From Mortierella alpina (Eukaryota; Mortierellomycota; Mortierellomycetes; Mortierellales; Mortierellaceae), in contig JANATF010000017.1 in NCBI GenBank assembly GCA_029449245.1, forward strand, positions 124,001 to 188,000: DNA of 64,000 nt, written 5' to 3'. The notes under the pieces were generated by a model. The model made no database searches. It was given only the letters and a program-made list of their open reading frames with translations, and was not told the origin of the DNA. Numbering within the stretch: the first letter of the stretch is position 1; each line of letters begins with the position of its first letter. The position numbers and the translations under genes were made by a program. Below are positions 44,160 through 55,312 of this stretch, piece after piece.

Positions 44160-45793
44160 TTTGTCTGCCAGGTCCGAATGGCCAGGGGAACTGTTTGACA
44201 CATTAAGGTTGTCTGCATTATGGGTGTGAAAAGGCTGCGTGGTTTCAGGGCCATCTCTGCTTTTGCCACTTGTTCTGCTTACCTACAGGCTTTGCTGCCT
44301 GCCAAACCACTTGTTGCTTTGCGGGTTTCATCCTCGTCTTCCTGGACTCCGTCAATGTCGCACGGAGGAGTGTGGTCCCGTCGGCCCACACAGACATGGC
44401 AAGCGCCATGACCCTCGATCTGACTGACATCGTCACCATGCGCTCGTTGTCATAGCATCATAATCATTATTCTGGATGAGATGCCTCGAATATCTTGAGG
44501 CAAAAGAGGGGATGGGGGGAAAGGGGAGGGCTGTGGTGAGCAAATCCAATCTTGATATGGGCAATGATGTCCAGGTGGCCACTCTTTGTGAGCAGTGACC
44601 GCCACCGCGACCAATGCTGCAGGCCCAAACGAACTCGACATCCTCCTTCGCTTCTTTCTTCTTGAGACACACTATGATGATTTATGTCTTTCAAAAGTGA
44701 CAGCCGAGGCATAGATGCCACCTCGCAGGACGAGAAGCCATTTCAACACCATTGGTCATTCCAGTGGAATGTTGTTGCAGAAAGCGATATCTCGATGCTT
44801 TGTACCTGCATTGTCGTAGATTTGAGGGACGGGAACTCGAACGTTAAGATTCTCATTTCGGCAATATTAATGCCTGTGAAGGCGTAAAAAAACACATGCT
44901 TTCGCACTAGCTCCATATATCGCTCCTCGGAGAGAAAGCGTAATGCAAGCTGTTGAGCAATTTGAGCCAGCTGATGGACTTGGTCGAGGTGCCCTCAAAT
45001 GCTAGTCAATGGTTGTGTGCGCACTGCTAGCGTGCGCAGGATAGACAACTTCATTTGATCTATAGCAAACAACCTCAGGTCAATCTACTGTTCTCTTTTC
45101 ATGGGGATTTTTTTTTCAATAGTCCGAGGATCAAGACTGAGACTGACACAGATGCTGAGCGTTCATGCGTGGCCTAGCCCACGAGCGGGATGCTAAAAGG
45201 CGCAGCTGCAAGGTGGGTTCGCCAACTCTAGTCTTATCATCAAGCTTGGTCCTCTCTCTTACCCGTGCATTGTACAATTACATGCGTATAAATAACCTGC
45301 TCACAAGCTATTTATCCGCCACCTCCATTATGTACATAGTCCGATGCTGCACCAATCGATCGCCTAGTTATAATAAAAATCCTTAGTGATGCTGTTAGCC
45401 AAAGGTGTGTGACAAAAGGGCCAAGCACCTTAGTCGATGCAGGTATGATTTTCCCCTATTTTTCAAGCGCCTCTTTGGGAGCATTAGACCATTGAGGCAT
45501 TTTGACAGAACAATCTCGGAAGTTTGAGGTTTGCATAGACCCCTGACCCTAATCTCCGCTATTGTTTGAAGTGGCCGTAGCTCCTTTTGCACGCGTCCCC
45601 ATGGCTCTGGTACACAAGCACTTTATCTTGTGTCACAACTCAGAAATTGTAATTTGGCGCCTTGTGATCGCAGCTTCAACTTCAGCCCGCCAGTCCAACA
45701 ACTGCGCCTGAGGCATGAAGCCCGCCAAACTGGTTGGATCAGTTTTCAGGTATTTACATGTCCCTCCCTTCGCTTACTACGATTCAATATGTA
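44160..45793. other. Gene-poor interval left of the MITE
   Basis: About 1.6 kb. Only short open frames, none with a recognisable motif or good splice partner. AT content rises after 44880. It may be decayed sequence. Confidence 0.45.
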
Positions 45794-45892
45794 CAGTGCC
45801 CAACAGAAAGTATTTCTCAAAAAAATAATTGAACCCCTTTCAACATAGGAAATTACTATGTTTTTTTGAGAAATACTTTCTGTAGGGCACTG
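45794..45892. mobile_element. Tc1/mariner-type MITE (99 bp)
   Basis: A near-perfect palindromic element. The 32-bp terminal inverted repeats (45794-45825 and 45861-45892) begin CAGTGCCC, contain ACAGAAAGTATTTCTC, end in seven A's, and differ at one position. Both ends are flanked by TA (45792-45793 and 45893-45894), the target-site duplication of Tc1/mariner transposons. The 35-bp centre holds two small inverted repeats (TTGAA..TTCAA and CATAG..CTATG). It has no coding capacity, so it must depend on a transposase elsewhere. Confidence 0.88.
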
Positions 45893-46086
45893 TACAGTGC
45901 AGTACGCCAATGCTGGTTCATCGACCAAGACATTTGTTTTTCAGATACACCCGCCTTACCCAGGCTTGAAGCGCGGATGTTTTCTCGCGGTGCTGTATCA
46001 GTATGCTATCCGTCCGACGCATATATAGTTTATTTTCAAGGTCCTGAGCGGTTTCTGGAACGCATCTTTTGCCTGGGCAAAGTGGA

Positions 46087-47459
46087 TCAGTTATGGTCAA
46101 GGTCCTCGAGATCGAGCTCTAGTGTCTCGAACCGCGCTTGAGTCAGGACAGGTTGACCAAAGCCCTCAGCGTTGTCGTCCACCTGGAACACCTCACCCTT
46201 ATTCTCGTCCGTCCGATCATGGCTCAGGTCCGTGGGTACAGGGGAGGCTGAGCGGGACGAGAGGATCCGCTCCAAGGTCACCTCCTCAAAGATCTGAGAG
46301 TAACCAATTTGACTGAAACCCAGCTGAGTGAGAAACAATTGGATCGAGCCCTCGTTCTCAGTCGAGATCTTAGCTGTAATCCTCTTTGTTCCTAACGACT
46401 CGTAGGCTACGCAGGACAAGAGACGCCTCTGTTTAGCATAAAAAAGAAAGAGAGAAAAAAAAAGTCGGGCTCTTACTGGGGTAAGAGGGCTTCGCTCTCG
46501 TATCTTACCGTAGGTGATCATCATGCGGATGGCCTCCAGCCCCATTCCCTTGCGCCGGTAAGTAGGCTCTATAAAACATGCACCCAATTGTATCAGAAGG
46601 AGTAATGTGGCGGTGCCTATTGAGCAATCATGTACTCCATGGACAAAGCGACAGAGCTGAAGCACTGCGCAGGCCTAGAGCACTCATTTTTTTTTCATGG
46701 TCAAAGCGACAAAGTGGGGCGCGGGAGGTCAGTCTTACCAGCAATCATAATCTCAATCTCTGCCGAGTGCGGATCGTCATGGTCGTTGAAGAACAGGTTC
46801 ACATCGCCGACCATTTCTAGCAAGATACAAAAAAGCATGTTAACGCTGACAGAAATATCTTGCAAACGAAATATTCCATCTCTTCTGGCGTGACCTACTC
46901 TGTGCCAGTGCGTTCTCTGCTGTGATTTCGAGCTCTGGACTCTCCCTGGCCAAGATGATAAAGGTGCACTCTACAGGACGGACAGTCGTGAGCACGAGAG
47001 CGAGAGATGGAGACAGAGAGACCACAGAGTGGCAGGATCATACGCAGGCTTACTGTTTTCATCAACTCGCCAGGATTCCTGCATCTCATACTCTTCCTCC
47101 AGCGTCAATGGCTCTGAGGCTGTCATCTCTATCATGGAAAACAGTGAGCTCCTGAAGCAGTCAGTGTGAGATCGTTTTCCTATTGCCCATAATATCCTAT
47201 TCAATTGCCATTGAATTAGGCCTCAAGGCCCTTACCAAGCAGCTCGGGCGACTGCATCCACTTGTTGTAGTGGTCCACATGGCGCTTCAGATACGGTACC
47301 AGGACGCACTTGTCACCAACCTACGCCAATTTGAACACAACAGAGAGGCATCAGCGAGATGTTCCAATCTTTCTCTTTCGGTTTCCAGTTACCCAACCCC
47401 AATATCGTGTCCACGCATTGCACTTGGAGTACCAGGACCGTCCTTTCGTTAATGCGCAT
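46087..47459 (-). CDS. NAT9: N-acetyltransferase 9-like protein (GNAT)
   Basis: GNAT-fold acetyltransferase related to NAT9, whose animal members affect microtubule stability. Exons on the minus strand: 47459-47433, 47320-47236, 47128-47054, 46970-46899, 46816-46739, 46568-46509, 46406-46087; 238 aa. Family motifs: RINERTVLVGDKCVLVPY, KWMQSPELLEMTASEPLTLEEEYEMQ, KCTFIIL, VGDVNLFFND, EIEIMIAEPTYRRKGMGLEAIRMM (acetyl-CoA loop RRKGMG) and KISTENEGSIQLFLTQLGF. The tail of about 50 residues is acidic. Exon 1 encodes only nine residues; the donor CTG/GTACTC is chosen because it gives the same spacing as animal NAT9. A 202-bp gap separates it from the divergent SANT gene. Confidence 0.9.
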
Positions 47460-47661
47460 GGTGATGATGCAGGAGGTAGCGGTTTGGGAACCATGATCTT
47501 TTGCAAATCGCCAAACTTGGGCAGTGCGAGTGACTGCCTCCGCTTCAACCGATAAACAAACTGGCATGCAGTCTGGACACCGTTTTCCTATTTTTTTCTC
47601 GCACTTCTTCACGCCTTTCCATACCCTCGACACGCTCTCCATTGGGACTCTTCTCATTGTC

Positions 47662-49808
47662 ATGGCAGCACCTCTATTGTTCATGCACTCCCTGCGCAGA
47701 CCCTTGGCAGTCTGCACAAAGTCGCTGCCCCGCTCCACAAGCCAGCCCGCACCCACCGCACGCATCTTGCGCCCTCGCAACGCGCTCTCACACGAGCCAT
47801 TCCGCCGACTGTTCATAAGCAGCAGCGCCAGTCAGACAGAGAGCCTTACAGAGGTAACAAGACGAACAAACCTCTCATGACCACCCCGTCATGGACACGT
47901 CGGTGGCATTCTTGAGTGCACTGCAGGGATCGACTAACGCTGTTCCCATTATCTTCCTCTTCCCTGTCGCTCTATCTTTGACAGTCCGCTGGTTCCAAAG
48001 TCAGGGCCACCAAGGCCACCAAACCCACCAAACCCACCAAGACCATCAAGACAGTAAGAACAGGCGCCAAAAATACCAAATGGCCGCAAGAGGTCGACGA
48101 CATGATCCTCTCACTCCGCAACGACAACCGAACCTGGGAATATATTGGTCTCGCCACAAAACGCGCCTCCTCCGCCTGCTCCGATCGGTACTACACCGTA
48201 CTTGATCCGTCGCTCAAACAATGGACCCCAGCCATGTTCACAAAACTGGATCAAATGGTGGAGGATGGTGCTCGTTGGGGGGATATTGCCGCAGCACTCA
48301 ACTCGAGAATCGTCACCTGTATGCATCAATGGCGTACACTCGGTAAAGGCACGTATCGCGTCAAAGGGATCATGTCCGCGACCAATCCTTTACTTTGGAC
48401 TCCACAGGAAATCAACGCGTTTTGGTCCGCATGGCACATGCACGGAACCAGTAACTGGAAGGCTATTGCGGCAGAGATCAGGACAAAGAGTGCTACTGAG
48501 TGTAAACAAAAGTTCAAGATCTTGGTCATGAACGCGTTCAAGGAAGCGCCCGGGTGGGTCAAACTCGAGGTGTTCAACTATATCTCTGACACCATCAAGA
48601 CTGCACGTGCACGCAAGCGACAGGGGACCACGGTTGTTTCCAAGGATGTCGCAGGATTGGGCGAAGCGGCTTTATTACTCCGGCAACAGCAGATGCAATG
48701 GACCCCAGAGGAGCATGAGGCCCTGTTGAGCGCAGTAGAGAAGTACGGCTTGTTTTCGGGCTGGACCAATATCCGGAAACAGGTCAAGCCCCATCTGGAT
48801 GACGACGCCGTCGAGGCAGAGTATTACAAACTGAACGGAGTGGCCATTCACAAATCGGAACCCACTCCTGCCTCCAAAGCGGACGCTTCAAAAGCCCTCG
48901 AGGACATCTGGACCGATGAGGAGGTCCAAAAGCTCAACACCATGCTCATGAAGTACAGCGCCTTGCCCTACTGGACCGATCAGGCCACTCAGCATGGAGT
49001 CACGCCCTCCGACAGTGATTATGATGACCTGTTCAAGAAGCCCATCAGCACAGTGGTCGAAAAAAAACCGGCCTCGAACAAAAAGCCGGGCAGGACCCCA
49101 TCGTCTTCTGAGTCATCGTCATCATCATCATCATCGTCATCATCCTTATCATCATCAGCATCATCATCATCGCCTTCAACACCAACAACAACAGCAGAAT
49201 CAACAGAGACATCATCTTCACCCTCAATATCACTCTCATCCACAATACCGGACGTGCAAGACGAGATTTGGACCAAGCAGCGGATCAACCGGCTGAAGCG
49301 GCTCGTCAGCCAGCAGCGACAACAAGAGGGCGCGACTGGACAGCCCGTCAATTGGTCCTGGATCGCCAACCACATCGGCCCTGGAATTGACGCGAGCATG
49401 TGCATCACCCGCTGGCAGAGTCTACCGGACCACCAAGCCAACATGTTGCTGGAGCCAGCGAAATTCTGGGCGGATTCCGACACTGAGCGACTCATCGAGG
49501 GCATTGTCGCCCATGGACGAGCCTGGATCTTGGTCCAGGCCAATTACCTGAGCGATCGCACCACAGACTCGATCCGACGTAAAGTCAGCAACTTGCAAAA
49601 GAAGCGGGACAGAATGGTCGAGGAATACAGGGAGATTGCGGTGAACCTCCAAAAGAGGGGTGAACTCGAAGGCTCCGTCGACGACTATGTGCACGAGAGA
49701 CTAAAGGAGAGCCCCGTCATGGCGCTGACAAAACGTATCGACGGTGCCTTTGAGCAGTACGATCGCAATCAGAAAGCCGCGCCAACAAAAAACTCTAATC
49801 AAAAATAA
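47662..49808 (+). CDS. Multi-SANT/Myb-repeat protein, possible mitochondrial presequence
   Basis: 671 aa; exons 47662-47853 and 47985-49808. Residues 1-62 contain seven Arg and two Lys with very few acidic residues before residue 53, ending in FRRLFISSS, like a mitochondrial targeting peptide with a cleavage site. A Thr/Lys stretch follows (KATKPTKPTKTIKT). Then come about six Myb/SANT units: KWPQEVDDMIL..NRTWEYI; LLWTPQEINAFW..NWKAIA; MQWTPEEHEALL..WTNI; IWTDEEVQKLN; IWTKQRINRLK..WSWIA; FWADSDTERLI..WILV. A long Ser run sits at about residues 410-440. The segment ACSDRYYTVLDPSL is shared with the Myb-like gene at 21.9 kb. DNA binding is likely; mitochondrial location is an inference. Confidence 0.8.
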
Positions 49809-49895
49809 TAATAAAAAAAAAGCGTACAACCACTGTTTGTCGTCTACACACACACAACGATACATCTAATGTCAAGAAATTGCAGCTTTTTGTTT

Positions 49896-52800
49896 TTATT
49901 CAGTCAGTGGTCCGCCTGCAAGGACCTCTTCAGTCTTGATATCCACAGCCATTTCCACCTCTGGCTGTGGTGGCTGTCCCTCATCCTCGGCTTCCTTCTT
50001 GATCGCATCCGAGGTATCAACTTCACTCTGACCCGCCGTCGCCACCGCCGCCGCCGCTGCTGCTTCTGCTGGCTGAGCCATCGTCGTGGCCGCAATGTTC
50101 TGCATGTTGATCTGCTTGGCAGCGCCTCCTCCAACACGTCGACCTGACGATTTCGCCTTGATATAACCATCGACAGATTCCTTGAGCGATGGCTCCATCG
50201 TCAAGACCTCCTTGAGTTGAGGCTTGGGTAAACTAGCAAGGACGCTGCCACTGGTCGGGGCCATCATCTTGGCGCATCGCACAAACCCCTTCCAAAGCAC
50301 GGGCCGTTCCCAGACGTGCTTGTGGACCAATCGGGCCAAGATCATACTGTTGACAAAACCAATAAGGTTTTTGTAGAGTGTGATGGCCTGAATAACCGTC
50401 CTCATGAACAAGGACGGGAGAGTCGCTTGATCCAATAGCTGCTGTAGCACTACAGCAATGATCTCGGACTTGTAAATCTCGGGATGGTTGAAGCAAATGT
50501 CCATTGCTAAAGTATTCGACAGCAAATGGCATCGTTAGTCATACATACAAAAAACTTGAAAGAAAGCTTGCCCTAAGCATCATTAGCAAAGGTAATAGTT
50601 AGAGTTGTACCTTCACAGGCGGATTTCCAGCCAACGGTGTCCTCCATACTATGGAGCTCAATCAGTAACTCGGATGGTGAGAGAATGGGTCCTTGCGCCG
50701 GCGTAGATGGCTGCTGGGGTGTCGACAGTGGCCCAGTGGAGTTTGCCGGTCCAATGGCACCTGCAACTCCCCCTGTAACGCTGTTTCGCCTGTTGGTGCT
50801 CGCAGGCAATGACACGACAGGGGCTTGCCCTGCACCGCTGCCTCCAGTGCCTTTCAAGAGTTTCATAAATACATCTGTCACTGTCCTGCGCTCCCGTTCT
50901 GTACCCTTCAGCAAGCTAACAATCCGTGGCAAGCATTGGAAGACCTCCCGCTTGGTGAGCCCGCTGATAATCGGCACCAGGAATCGGGCATTAAGATCAT
51001 GTAGGACAACCGCCTCTTGAACTGCACTCACCAAACCTGGCGACGGGCGCACTAAATTAATGAAAAATAAGGAGCGCAAAGAGAAATGGATTAGAAATCA
51101 AGAAGCCGCCATAAGTAATCCTTCGTCAGAAAATGCTTGCACCATGTCGTATCAAAGAACTTTACCTCCATCTGTCTGAATGTGAATGATCCTCAACACC
51201 AGCATTTCGGCGCCGACGGGGAAGTTTCGGATAAGTGCCAGCAGCTTGACAGAATCTGATTTGATCGATTTTACAAGCGGCAGAATCCTCTGCCGGATCA
51301 CTCGCTGAACAAATGGATCGAGCGAGCTGTAGCTGGCAAAAAGGACTTCGAGCAAGCTGTGGTTTTTGGCGCAGAGTGAAAAGTACAGTTCCAATAGCCT
51401 GCCAATGTCCTCATCAGCGTGGATGATTGCTTGTTCAAAGGCTGTTGCAGATGCAGAGTGCGATGTCGATGCCATTGGATCCACTGATGCCTCCTTGTTA
51501 TGAGCATTGTCCATCGGCTCGTCCTTGACCTCCGCCTTGATTTCACGTTCTGCCGTTGATTCTGCCTTGATTGATGTTACACCTTCCATGCTAGACTCTG
51601 CGGCAGATGTGTCCAGTGCTGATACTGCAGAAGGTCCTGCTTGAGACGAAACTGCGTCGCGCTTGGGCACAGGGTAGGTCTTTAGTGCCTCCAACTGCAT
51701 CAAGGCGTACTCTTCCACCTTGGGTCCGACAGTAGGGTGTTCCAAGTACCACTTCTTAGCCGTGACAATGGCCATGGATCGTTGCAGCTTTTCCGGATGT
51801 GCTGTGTAGCCAAGCAAAATCTCCAATGCGCGTGAGCGGCTGGGCGGCCGCAAATTAACGACATCTCGCAAACAGGTGATTCCGACTTGAGCCCGAGCAG
51901 AGTCGTCGCAGTATTTCTGAATGACATCAACTGCACCGTCAGGCAGCTCAGGAACCTCGAGCAAGAATCGAGTCAGCCCACGGTCCTTGGCATCGAGTTG
52001 CGTGGCGCCGGACGTGATCCCATCAAGGATCTTGTATAGACACCAGAGGTACTGTGGTTCCCGTTCATCCATGCCCTCGGTCTGCCGACGACACATCCCA
52101 TCGTAGTACCACTCCTCGTGCAACCAGGTCAGCGCCAGCTCTCGTCTCTGTTTGAAATCCTCGCAGATGTAGTTGACCATACTTTCTTTCATAGCCCTTG
52201 AACTTGCGTCACCGCCCTCACTCGAGTCCAAAGGGAAAGCCCTCGTCAGTAGTCTTGAAACGATGGCCATCCAGTCTGCTTTGGTCACAACCTTAGAAGC
52301 TTGCTGTGCTGTGCCTGCCGCGTCAAAGAGAACCATGGAGCTCTCTGCCTCCTGCGCCGCACTGTGCTCTGCCAAGTTGGCTGCAGCGTCCAGCATCTTT
52401 CTACCTGTCGCTCCTGGGACCGAGATGAGGTTTTCTGATGCCACGATACGCTCGAATGCTTCTTCTAAAAGCTTCCTTGCGGGGGCAAGAGCCGTATTTG
52501 CGCTCGGTTGATCTGCTGTTGGCTCGAAAGGCTTTGCTTGAAAGGTCTCCTGCTTGAGCTGTCGCTGAACTTCCTCCGATTCCTTCTTGGGTTCCTCTTT
52601 GACATCCTTCCCGGACGACTCGCCATCTTTCTGCCGAGGCACAGCGCCTATCGTCACGGCATCGGATTTGGCGACAATCGGCCTAGTAGGCAAGTGCGTT
52701 GGAGTATGTTTTGGAGCAAGCACGTTGATGTTGACACGCACATTTTCAGGGATACGTGGGAGTTGCAGTTTTGAGATGTTGATTTCCTTCTTGGGCTCCT

Positions 52801-54843
52801 GTTTGATCTCCTGTCTCGCATCTGGCGCTCCGACGGGAGGGGGGCCAGGCATGGGTAGGTGTCCAGGTGGTCCGAGGTGAGGCAAGAAATGAGGCGGTGG
52901 GAAGGGTCCACCGGGGAAAGGTGGTGCCATCCCCGGAAGCATTGGCGGTGGTCGATTGAGCAGAAGTCCTGGAGGTGGTGGGCCAACGCCAGGAGGAGGC
53001 ATTGGTAAGGGCCCTTCCTTGAGTCGCATCACCGGTAGTGTTGACTTGAAGGGACATGGGGCAGCGTACGCAACATAGGTTAATAACTGCGTGAGAAACA
53101 GACTGTTTTTGCTGCGTGTCCACGCAACCACTACAGTTTGTTTCCTGTGCTTACCAAGAAAGAGTGAAAGAGGTGTGGCACGTTGTTTGAGGTCAAGGTC
53201 TCCAAAATAATGTCGACAACATGATGCACGGGGAGCTGAGTGATGTTGATCTGGCCAAGCAGAGTCTGTCCAAACCCAGGTGGGATGGCGGTGGAGGGGC
53301 CAGGTCCAGGCTGGGGTGGAGTACTGGGTGCGCGAATGTCCGGCTCGGCTTTTGGCCGCTTGAGGTCATTATCGTCCATATCCTGATTAGAAGGTCTAGC
53401 GCGTTTGCTGGACTTCCTGGAGTCGTCCCCATTTTCCCTGTCCATGTTCAAGAGTTGCTGTTGCTGTGAACGACTCAGACTGCCACCGTTGAATCTGATG
53501 CCATAGGCTGAGAGCGCCTCCGTAAGTGCCTGTGTTTGCAAAGGCTGCAGTTGCATCCTTGACAGCGCCATACGCAGAAGAAAAAAAAAGCGATAGGGCG
53601 TGAGTAACTTTCAGCAAAAGCGATCTAGCCCACAAAATGCAGGTCGGTAAGACAAGCTGTAATTGTGTATCCTTACTTTGAAATGGCCAGAAGCTGTATC
53701 CTTATTGACTTTTCGATGAATTTGGTCTGGAGCAGTGACAGATGCGCTGGTGGGGCAGGTTTGACAAACTGTAGCCACGTCCTGAGAATGAGAGGTATAT
53801 ACTGGGGCCGGGCTCGCTGCAGCGCACTGGTTTGGTTGATAATGGCGGTGACGATGGTCGAGGATCTATTGAACGTTGGCAGAAAAGAGATCGTTAGTCC
53901 ATTTGGTACAGATGGCATGGGCAGACATCGTCCAAACTAACGTAGCCAGACGTACACCATGGGCCGTTGGATCACCGATAAAAGTTCCCGAAGAAGATGA
54001 TCCGACTCCTGCAAAAGGGCTGCAGTATTCAAGAATGGGTGGTTTGGCGGGATCCCATTCAGCGAGGGCATTTCGGTCTCCTGTGGAATAGAGTTGGGCT
54101 GACTGTGTGATTGGATCTGGATGATGATCTGGAGATACTTGCACAGCGACAAGGTAATACCCTCGTTGGTGCCATCCTTGTGTCGTAAAACCACATGCTT
54201 CATCTTGATCGCATACTCATTCCAGAGACCGACATGACTTGCGCTGTCCTGACAACTATTGCGAAAAGAACAAACACAAGGCGTTCATGTTGAGTAATCC
54301 AGCTGGCGTATGACGATTCTTACGATTCTCAGCAGTAAGGATCCGACCCTCAGTAACATAGCTTACCAGATCCAGAAGACTTTAGGAAAGATCGAGGCGC
54401 AAACCTGGAGAGCTCGCTTGATGATTGTTGCAGAGGGGCTAGCAACAAGCTCTGTCAACGGATCGGCTGCTCTCAGCAGGGCTATTGTGTAGAAATGAGC
54501 AAGGAGTTAGTTCTGTCTTCCAAAAACCCTTGCCTCCAAACGACCGCTGTGCTGTAGCTGTAGCTGTACCCTGGTTGAGCTCGGGAGAAAGGGTTGGGAT
54601 ACGATCGTCTAACACAACGTCCTGGATATATCCAGCCCACCACAGCGACACGATCTCGCTGTTGGGGCCTCCACGGCTCTCGCGGAACAGCCTCAGCGAG
54701 GCATCAAACTGGTCCAGAGTCGGCTCCTTCTTCCAGTCGCGCGAAAAGTCGTCGAGGTGTCTCTTGAGGTCGTGGTGATTGGGAGCGAGACTTGCATTGT
54801 TGAGATGGGCGTGTAATGCCAGCTGGATGTCCTGGGCAGCCAT
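49896..54843 (-). CDS. SYMPK: Symplekin (Pta1) scaffold of mRNA 3' processing
   Basis: Scaffold linking cleavage/polyadenylation factors, in the nucleus; 1417 aa (human 1274). Exons on the minus strand: 54843-54570, 54481-54367, 54255-53956, 53865-53677, 53557-53155, 53086-51166, 51051-50611, 50506-49896; total length is a multiple of three. The N-terminal HEAT part holds ALLRAADPLTELV, IIKRALQVCASIFP and LWNEYAIKMKHVVL. A Pro/Gly-rich linker and a Glu/Lys-rich segment follow. The C-terminal symplekin domain is unmistakable: SELLIELHSMEDT, CFNHPEIYKSEIIAVVLQQL, SLFMRTVIQAITLYKNLIGFV and HKHVWERPVLWKGFVRCA. The exon 6 acceptor (53087-53088) is the least certain. The 3' end is 87 bp from that of the SANT gene, transcribed towards it. 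Confidence 0.92.
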
Positions 54844-55312
54844 GGATGCGTTGGATCAAGAGCGTCTCTTGTCTCCTAGCAAACCAAGGTAGAAGAATGC
54901 TGCCGTGTTTACGTTGGGTGTCTCCTGCGGTCTCCTTGGGTCCTGGCTCCTGATGTCTGCTGCAGAGCGTTGTTGGTGAGGCGAGTTGAGAGAAGCCAGG
55001 AAAAGGTCGCGCCTCCCAATACCCAACGTCATAGAAAAAAAATCACGTGCATAGTTTTATTATATTAAGGGTATTGTAGATATACAGGGCGTCCGAGGCG
55101 TGAGTGGCAATAAGACAATGAGAGTAGATGAAAGATAATAGAAAGAAAGTAACAGAACAGCAGCTAATCTTGAACGGTATGAACTGTAGCGCCTCGCTCT
55201 CGAAGGTATAGGTGATAGGGGTCCTTCTCTGTTCCAAGCCCTTCAGGTTGGAGTAAGACCATCTGCACTGGAGTCAAGTCTTCAGAGTGAGTTTGTGGTG
55301 GTGTCTACCCAC
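54844..55312. other. Spacer between bHLH gene and symplekin
   Basis: About 470 bp containing the symplekin promoter and the bHLH 3' UTR. No other feature seen. Confidence 0.45.
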
